This document shows positions 22,731-28,014 of a stretch of DNA of 28,014 nucleotides, one piece after another. Under the pieces are notes generated by a model that was not told the origin of the DNA, did no database searches, and saw only the letters and a list, made by a program, of their open reading frames with translations. The number at the start of each line of letters is the position of its first letter. Positions within the stretch are counted from its first letter, which is position 1. The DNA lies in NCBI GenBank assembly GCA_002396335.1, contig DGXN01000024.1, positions 10,646 through 38,659 on the forward strand. Reading direction: 5' to 3'. This DNA is from Bacteroidales bacterium UBA4231. GTDB taxonomy: Bacteria > Bacteroidota > Bacteroidia > Bacteroidales > UBA932. The position numbers and the translations under genes were made by a program.

Positions 22731-23371
22731 TCCACCACGATCAGGGCCGACGAGGGGTGCGAGAAGTGCAGCTGCACCACCGGCGCCACCGTGCGGTTGA
22801 GCGTGGCTTTCCACCAGGCGTCGAAGACCACCCCGTCCGTGGGCCACTGAAGCCCTGTTGAACTGATTCTAAGGCTGTTGTCGGCCGAAAAAAGAGAGAT
22901 CCTGCGACCTTCCCCCAAATGGAGGTCGCAGGTGTCTGTTATGGCGAAGGCGGTGCTGTAGTCGGACACCATGGAGACTTTGCGCGTGCCCAGGTCCAGC
23001 AGACGCGGGAATTCCATCAGCAGACCGAGGTTGCCGACGGTATGGTCTTCGCGCAGCCCCGTTGCGCCCAGGATGACGATTTCTTCCGCTTCAGGGTGTT
23101 CGCGGAGTATCCAGCGCATGGCTTTGGTGAGGTCGTTGTAATCCTGTTCGCTTTCGTGGATGACGATGCCGCCCAGCTTTTCCCGTTCGTCCTCGGGCAG
23201 GGAATCCATGTCGCCCACGACTGCCAGAGGCATTCGGCCGTCGGGGAAATGGGCCCGGAATTTCAGATAGGCGCCGTCGCAGCAGACTACGCCGTCGGCT
23301 TGGTCAAGCAGCAGCAGCGGGTAGGGTTCGGTGGGAAAGGCACCGTTGCAGAGGATGACGATGTTATTCAT
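22727..23371 (-). CDS. thiN: thiamine pyrophosphokinase
   Basis: 214 aa, standard length. Transfers pyrophosphate from ATP to thiamine, giving thiamine diphosphate. Motifs are ILCNGAFP, VVCCDGAYLKFR, VVGDMDSLPE (the Asp pair that binds Mg2+), EQDYNDLTKAMRW, and ILGATGLREDHTVGNLGLL, all diagnostic of the family. The C-terminal domain includes LFSADNSLRISSTGLQWP. It begins eight bases inside the 3' end of the permease-Fmt gene and ends tail to tail with trpB. It is the last gene of the alaS-lptG/fmt-thiN operon. Confidence 0.93.
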   Translation of the reverse strand: MNNIVILCNGAFPTEPYPLLLLDQADGVVCCDGAYLKFRAHFPDGRMPLAVVGDMDSLPEDEREKLGGIVIHESEQDYNDLTKAMRWILREHPEAEEIVILGATGLREDHTVGNLGLLMEFPRLLDLGTRKVSMVSDYSTAFAITDTCDLHLGEGRRISLFSADNSLRISSTGLQWPTDGVVFDAWWKATLNRTVAPVVQLHFSHPSSALIVVD

Positions 23372-25841
23372 CTTCCAAGGGCTTGGCTTTCTCGATTTCG
23401 GCCTTGGAGGTGCCTGTGGTCGTGGTGTAGGCGGTGGGGTTCCGGAAGCCGAGGAGGAAGGACTTCACGTCCATCCGTTTCTTGCCGGAGAGCTGGAGGT
23501 CCGTAATGGCGATGGCGCCGTCCTGCGTCGCAATGGCAAAATAGGTCTTTCCGTCCGACAGCACTGTGCCCGGTTCGGCGTGCAGGTCCGTCCTCATTTC
23601 GCCGAAATACACTTTCAGCAGCAGGGGAGCGACGTTCGCGACGGGAGAAGATACTCCTTCCGTAGCAGAAACGGGCACCAGTTCCGTGTAGGCGCAGGGG
23701 AAGGGGGACAGGCCGCGGATGAGGTTGTAGATGTGGCGGGTGGTGTCCCTCCAGTCGATGTGCTGGAGCTCTTTGGTGAGCTTGGGAGCGGGTTTCAGCA
23801 GTTCTGAACCCTGGATGAAGCTGCGCTGGACGCGCAGTTCCACATTCTTCTGGAGGATTCCTTCCACGGTCTCCACCACCAGCTGGGAGCCCAGTTCCAT
23901 CAGTTTGTCGTGCAGGGTGCCGGCGGTGTCGTCCGGTTCTATGTGACATTCGGAACGGAGGATGATGCCGCCCGTGTCAATCTTCCGGTCAATCATGAAG
24001 GTGGTGACGCCGGTGATGTTCTCTCCGTTGATGACCGCCCAGTTGATGGGTGCAGCGCCGCGGTACTGCGGCAGCAGGGCGGCGTGCAGGTTGAAGGTGC
24101 CGTAGCGTGGCATGCTCCATACTACTTCCGGAAGCATCCGGAAGCCCACGACGACGAACAGGTCGGCCTTCCAGGCGGCGAGGTCCCGGAGGAAGGTCTC
24201 GTCCTTGAGTTTCTCCGGCTGGAGGATGGGAAGGCCCTTTTCCACAGCGTATTTCTTGACGGCCGATTTGGTCATCTTGAGTCCCCGTCCGGAGGGTTTG
24301 TCGGGTACGGTGACGACGCCCACGATCTTGTAGCCGCCTTTTATCAGGGCATCCAGCGGGCCCACGGAGAATTCCGGCGTGCCCATATAGACGATGCGTG
24401 TATTTCTGAACATACGGATGAATTTACTCTTGAATTTGCGGAACCAGGTCTTGAAACCGTCGACATTCAGCAGGCTGGAATCCTGTACGGCCTTGATGGT
24501 GAGGAAGGTGCCGATCGGCGCCAGCACAAAGGCCGACACGAATTTGCCCACGAAGGCTGTGGTGGCCCCGTTCGAAGCCAGCCGCTCGCCGGTGATGTCG
24601 ATCACCCAGTAGAGCACGAAGAACAGCAGTGAAATGACAGCCGGAGCACCTAGGCCGCCTTTTTTCAGCAAGGCTCCTACCGGAGCGCCGATGAAGAACA
24701 GCAGCAGGCACGCCAGCGCCTGGGCGAACTTCTTCCATATCTCCACGTCCGTCCGGTGGATCATGTGGGTGTAGTCATAGCTCTCCATCACCTGTCCGCG
24801 GGCCATGCTCTCGATCTGCCGGGCATGGGAAGAGGCCGACTCCAGCCCCCTGCGCTTGTCGTTGAGGCTTTTCCACCGGTCGTCGGAAGGCGGAGGAAGG
24901 ACGGAGGTATGCTTGGCGTTCCAGGCGGAATCCAGCTGGTCCTTGTAGGAAAAGGCGCTCTGGTTGCGCATTTCCTCGATGTGGCGGAGTGTCCCCTTGT
25001 CCACCAGGCTGCTGAGCGAGTCGTGTCCGTGGCGGAGGGAATGCAGGCTCATGGAACGGACCTGCTCCCCGTAACGGGCGCTGTCGGAGTGGTGGAAGGC
25101 ATAGTTCTCCAGGGGGATGACCATCTCCTGCCGCTGAAACTGGATGCGCTGGAGCGCCAGCGTGGTGTCTTTGTACTTGCGCCGGTTGTCTTCCTGGTAG
25201 TTGATGCCTTCGAACAGCTGGAAGGTGAGATAATCCTTGGCCTTGGACATCTTGATGATGCCGCTGTCGGCCACGGTGATGCGGGTATTGCCCTTGTCGG
25301 TGGTGTGGTCGTACACTTGGATGCCGTACATCATGCCGGTGTGCTTGTCCCGGCTCTCCACCCGCAGGATATAGCCCTCGATGCCGTCGTAGAACATTCC
25401 CGTGGGGATTTTGATCTCACTCTTGGTGCGGCCGATGTCGTCGCGCATGGTGTAGATCTGGTTGATGGAGTAGGGCACGAGCCGGTCTCCGACGACAAAG
25501 GCGACAAGGCTGATCACGACGCTCACCAGAATCATGGGAAGCAGCACCCGGGCCAGGGAAATGCCGGATGCCTTGATGGCCGTGAGTTCGAACTTTTCGC
25601 CCATGTCCCCGAGGGTCATCATGGAGCTCAGGAGGGTGGCCAGCGGGAAAGCCATCGGAAGCGTCTGGCAGCTTCCCCACATCAGGAATTCCAGGATGAC
25701 CTTGAATTCCAGTCCCTTGCCCACCAGTTCGTCGATGTACAGCCACAGGAACTGCATGACCAGGATGAACGTGACGATGGCGAGGATCGCGAAAAACGGT
25801 CCTACGAACGATTTCAGTATGAACTGGTCCAGTTTCTTCAT
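23364..25841 (-). CDS. fusion: LptF/LptG-family permease + methionyl-tRNA formyltransferase
   Basis: One uninterrupted 825-codon frame. Residues 1 to about 470 are a YjgP/YjgQ (LptF/G) permease: three N-terminal membrane helices (about 12-32, 53-77, 97-120), a large periplasmic domain, then helices at about 372-392, 399-414 and 431-449. The C-terminal tail KAVQDSSLLNVDGFKTWF is typical of Bacteroidota homologues. Residues 477-825 are a complete Fmt: RIVYMGTPEFSV at its N-terminus, the catalytic region NLHAALLPQYRGAAPINWA with Asn, His and later Asp (IDRKIDTGG), and the C-terminal OB-like domain. The ATG at 24413 would be the start of a separate fmt. No stop separates the two. LptG C-termini face the cytoplasm, so Fmt would be on the correct side. 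Confidence 0.88.
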   Translation of the reverse strand: MKKLDQFILKSFVGPFFAILAIVTFILVMQFLWLYIDELVGKGLEFKVILEFLMWGSCQTLPMAFPLATLLSSMMTLGDMGEKFELTAIKASGISLARVLLPMILVSVVISLVAFVVGDRLVPYSINQIYTMRDDIGRTKSEIKIPTGMFYDGIEGYILRVESRDKHTGMMYGIQVYDHTTDKGNTRITVADSGIIKMSKAKDYLTFQLFEGINYQEDNRRKYKDTTLALQRIQFQRQEMVIPLENYAFHHSDSARYGEQVRSMSLHSLRHGHDSLSSLVDKGTLRHIEEMRNQSAFSYKDQLDSAWNAKHTSVLPPPSDDRWKSLNDKRRGLESASSHARQIESMARGQVMESYDYTHMIHRTDVEIWKKFAQALACLLLFFIGAPVGALLKKGGLGAPAVISLLFFVLYWVIDITGERLASNGATTAFVGKFVSAFVLAPIGTFLTIKAVQDSSLLNVDGFKTWFRKFKSKFIRMFRNTRIVYMGTPEFSVGPLDALIKGGYKIVGVVTVPDKPSGRGLKMTKSAVKKYAVEKGLPILQPEKLKDETFLRDLAAWKADLFVVVGFRMLPEVVWSMPRYGTFNLHAALLPQYRGAAPINWAVINGENITGVTTFMIDRKIDTGGIILRSECHIEPDDTAGTLHDKLMELGSQLVVETVEGILQKNVELRVQRSFIQGSELLKPAPKLTKELQHIDWRDTTRHIYNLIRGLSPFPCAYTELVPVSATEGVSSPVANVAPLLLKVYFGEMRTDLHAEPGTVLSDGKTYFAIATQDGAIAITDLQLSGKKRMDVKSFLLGFRNPTAYTTTTGTSKAEIEKAKPLEDE

Positions 25842-25850
25842 CCCGCCATG

Positions 25851-25871
25851 CCCGGATGTGACCGGGTTTTT
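25851..25871. other. small hairpin between alaS and the fusion gene
   Basis: CCCGG (25851-25855) and CCGGG (25862-25866) form a five-bp stem with a six-nt loop in the 28-bp gap between the alaS stop and the permease start. On the plus strand it is followed by TTTTT (25867-25871), but no plus-strand gene needs a terminator there. On the minus strand, the direction of transcription, there is no T-run. It may be accidental or an RNA-processing or stability element. Confidence 0.35.
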
Positions 25872-28014
25872 ATGCGATGGCCGTTTCTACCAGTTTGTCC
25901 AAAGCCTGGGGCAGGCCTTCGATGTTGCGTCCGCCGGCAGTGGCCAGGCCGGGCTGTCCGCCACCGCCGCCCTGGATGAACTTGGCAGCTTCGCGGATGT
26001 CCTTGCCGGCGTTCTTGCCCTTGGCGACCAGGTCGTTGGAGTACATGAGCACCAGGTTGGGCTTGCCGTCAAAGGCAAAGGCGGCGGCCAGCACCATATT
26101 CTGGGCTTTCTTCTGCAAAAGCAGGGCCATGTTGCGGGCGAGGGCCGGATCCACGGAGGTATCCATGCGGACGACGCGGATGCCGCCGATTTCCTGGGCG
26201 CTCTCTTCCAGCTTCCGGGCCAGGGCGGCTGCCTTTTCGGCCGCCACTTCCTCCAGCTGTTTGCGGGCGTCGGCATTCTCGGAGACCAGTTTTTCGATGG
26301 CGCCGGTGAGGTCCGGGGCGTTGTTGAAGATGCCGCGGATGGTGTGAAGCATATCTTCCACGGCGTGGATGGCGTCCAGGGCTGCGGCTCCGGTCACCGC
26401 TTCGATGCGGCGGACACCTGCCGCCACGGCGCTTTCCGCACGGATCTTGAACAGGCCGATGGTACCGGTGCTGCGGGTATGCGTTCCGCCGCAGAGCTCG
26501 ATGGAGTCGCCGAAGCGGACCACGCGGACCACGTCGCCGTACTTTTCGCCGAACAGGGCCATGGCACCCATTCCGCGGGCCTCCTCGAGGGTGGCGTCGC
26601 GTTTTTCGCGGAGGGGTTCATCGGCACGGATGAGCTCGTTGACGCGGTTTTCTACGGCGCGGAGCTCTTCGTCGGTCACTTTCTGGAAATGGGAGAAGTC
26701 GAAGCGGAAGTAGCCCGGACCCACGAACGAGCCTTTCTGCTCTACGTGTGTGCCCAGGATCTCGCGGAGGGCCTGGTGCAGCAGGTGGGTGCAGGTGTGG
26801 TTGTTCATGATCTGCTGGCGGCGCTTGGCGTCCACCTTCAGGGTGAAGGGACGGGTGCCGTCCTGGGGCAGGCGCTCTGCCAGATGGATGGTGAGGTTGT
26901 TTTCTTTCACGGTGTTCAGGATGGCGATCTTTTCGCCGCCCTCGCTTTCAATGATGCCGCTGTCGCCCACCTGGCCGCCCATTTCGGCATAGAAGGGGGT
27001 GTGGTCGAACACCAGCTGGAAGTATTCCTTGTTCTTCTGCTTGACGGTGCGCTGGCGGAGGAGCCGGGCGCCTTCCACCGTGAGGGTGTCGTATCCTTCG
27101 AAGGTGACTTCGGCCTCGTCTTCGGTGAAGAAGGTCCAGTCGCCGAATTCGTTGGCGGTGGCGTTGCGGGCGCGTTCCTTCTGCTTCTGGAGTTCTGCGT
27201 TGAAGCCTTCCAGGTCTACCGTGTAGCCTTTTTCGGAGGCGATCAGTTCCGTCAGGTCGATCGGGAAGCCGTAGGTGTCGTAAAGGACGAAGGCGTCGGT
27301 GCCGGATACCACCTTGGCGTCGGCGTTGCGGGCCATATTGTCCTCGAGCATGCGGATACCGCGGTCCAGGGTGCGCAGGAAGGCGTTTTCTTCCTCGCGG
27401 ATGACATTCTCGATGAGCTTCTGCTGGGCTTTCAGTTCAGGATAGGCGTCGCCCATGTCGGCCACCAGCTGGGGGATGAGGCGGCACAGGAAGGGCTCGC
27501 TGAAGCCCAGGAAGGTGTAGCCGTAGCGGACGGCGCGGCGCAGGATCCTGCGGATTACATAGCCGGCCTTCACGTTGGAAGGGAGCTGCCCGTCGGCGAT
27601 GGAGAAGGCGATGGCGCGGACGTGGTCGGCGATGACGCGCATGGCCACCTCGACGTTGCCGCCCTCGGCATATTTGTGACCGGAGAAGGCTTCCACCTGG
27701 CCGATGAGGCCGGAGAAGACATCCGTCTCGTAGTTGCTTTTCTTGTTCTGGAGGATCATGCAAAGGCGCTCGAAGCCCATGCCGGTGTCGATGTTCTTGG
27801 CGGGGAGGGACTCCAGGTGGCCGTCGGCCTTGCGGTTGTACTGCATGAACACGAGGTTCCAGATTTCGATGACGTCGTCATTGTCGGTGTTCACCAGTTC
27901 GCGTCCGGGGATGCGGGCGATTTCCTCGTCGGAACGGAGGTCGATGTGGATCTCGCTGCAGGGGCCGCAGGGGCCGGTGTCGCCCATTTCCCAGAAGTTG
28001 TCGTGCTTGTTTCC
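25870..28014 (-). CDS. alaS: alanyl-tRNA synthetase (partial, 5' end beyond the right edge)
   Basis: About 714 codons of an enzyme that is normally near 870. The frame is open to the window edge, where it reads GNKHDNFWEMGDTGPCGPCS, the conserved catalytic-domain segment. Further marks are IWNLVFMQYNR, DTGMGFERL, IADHVRAIAFSIADG and YVIRRILRRAVRYG (tRNA-acceptor recognition). The editing-domain zinc site is HTCTH plus CGGTH, which removes mischarged Ser and Gly. The C-terminal DHHA1 region ends with the Gly-rich GGGGGQPGLATAGG. It is the first visible gene of the operon that continues into the permease-Fmt fusion and thiN. Confidence 0.96.
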   Translation of the reverse strand, partial: GNKHDNFWEMGDTGPCGPCSEIHIDLRSDEEIARIPGRELVNTDNDDVIEIWNLVFMQYNRKADGHLESLPAKNIDTGMGFERLCMILQNKKSNYETDVFSGLIGQVEAFSGHKYAEGGNVEVAMRVIADHVRAIAFSIADGQLPSNVKAGYVIRRILRRAVRYGYTFLGFSEPFLCRLIPQLVADMGDAYPELKAQQKLIENVIREEENAFLRTLDRGIRMLEDNMARNADAKVVSGTDAFVLYDTYGFPIDLTELIASEKGYTVDLEGFNAELQKQKERARNATANEFGDWTFFTEDEAEVTFEGYDTLTVEGARLLRQRTVKQKNKEYFQLVFDHTPFYAEMGGQVGDSGIIESEGGEKIAILNTVKENNLTIHLAERLPQDGTRPFTLKVDAKRRQQIMNNHTCTHLLHQALREILGTHVEQKGSFVGPGYFRFDFSHFQKVTDEELRAVENRVNELIRADEPLREKRDATLEEARGMGAMALFGEKYGDVVRVVRFGDSIELCGGTHTRSTGTIGLFKIRAESAVAAGVRRIEAVTGAAALDAIHAVEDMLHTIRGIFNNAPDLTGAIEKLVSENADARKQLEEVAAEKAAALARKLEESAQEIGGIRVVRMDTSVDPALARNMALLLQKKAQNMVLAAAFAFDGKPNLVLMYSNDLVAKGKNAGKDIREAAKFIQGGGGGQPGLATAGGRNIEGLPQALDKLVETAIA

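Noticed and set aside
24756..25979. Long plus-strand frame opposite the permease and the end of alaS
   Set aside because: It spans the boundary between two real minus-strand genes and has His/Val/Gly-rich antisense composition.
1..28014. Search for CRISPR arrays, tRNA or rRNA genes, integrases, transposases, toxin-antitoxin or defence genes
   Set aside because: No repeat-spacer pattern, cloverleaf-like segment or matching protein family was seen in any part of the window.

Overview
The window reads as GC-rich chromosomal DNA from a member of the Bacteroidota, most likely an uncultured or gut-type Bacteroidales. Three things point there. Starts usually lack a Shine-Dalgarno motif, and several are preceded by TAnnTTTG -7 boxes. 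Several families are largely or typically found in this phylum (DUF4252, the YjgP/YjgQ permease type, b558-type SdhC). The lipoprotein and secreted-protein signals also fit. I see no phage, IS element, CRISPR array, rRNA or tRNA. Almost all of the window is tightly packed housekeeping and envelope genes in short operons, many joined by ATGA or TAATG overlaps.

Layout. 1-272 (-): 5' end of topA. 408-4649 (+): mrcA (PBP1A), ddl and prmC, closed by a terminator. 4767-5915 (+): unknown lipoprotein. 6000-7814 (+): U32 peptidase-family (RlhA-like) protein. 7818-8744 (-): secreted TPR protein, divergent from 8841-11962 (+), a secreted M16-like protein without the zinc motif plus a Cys-rich DUF3109 protein. 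11914-14584 (-): coiled-coil membrane protein, hemW, small membrane protein and DUF2007 protein. 14642-17301 (+): aminopeptidase P and a secreted esterase. 17314-19080 (-): four overlapping genes, DUF4252 / ECF sigma factor / anti-sigma-like protein / DUF4252. 19081-19588: a gap of about 500 bp holding a long hairpin. 19589-20293 (-): pyrH. 20396-21157 (+): sdhC without sdhA or sdhB. 21165-22730 (+): a tryptophan attenuator and trpB. 22727-28014 (-): alaS (5' part outside the window), an in-frame LptF/G-permease-Fmt fusion, and thiN.

The most interesting items are: (1) a complete classical trp attenuator in front of an orphan TrpB2-type gene, with a 15-residue leader peptide carrying two adjacent Trp codons, mutually exclusive RNA pairings and a strong terminator; (2) one 825-codon frame joining a lipopolysaccharide-transport permease to methionyl-tRNA formyltransferase with no stop codon between them; (3) symmetric divergent promoters, one of them a perfect 20-bp palindrome made of two back-to-back -7 boxes; (4) an M16-like protein with no HxxEH motif, coupled to a Cys-rich DUF3109 gene; (5) an ECF sigma cassette bracketed by two paralogous DUF4252 genes; (6) an unexplained 43-nt hairpin in the only long non-coding gap.

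All family calls come from reading motifs by eye. No database search was run.
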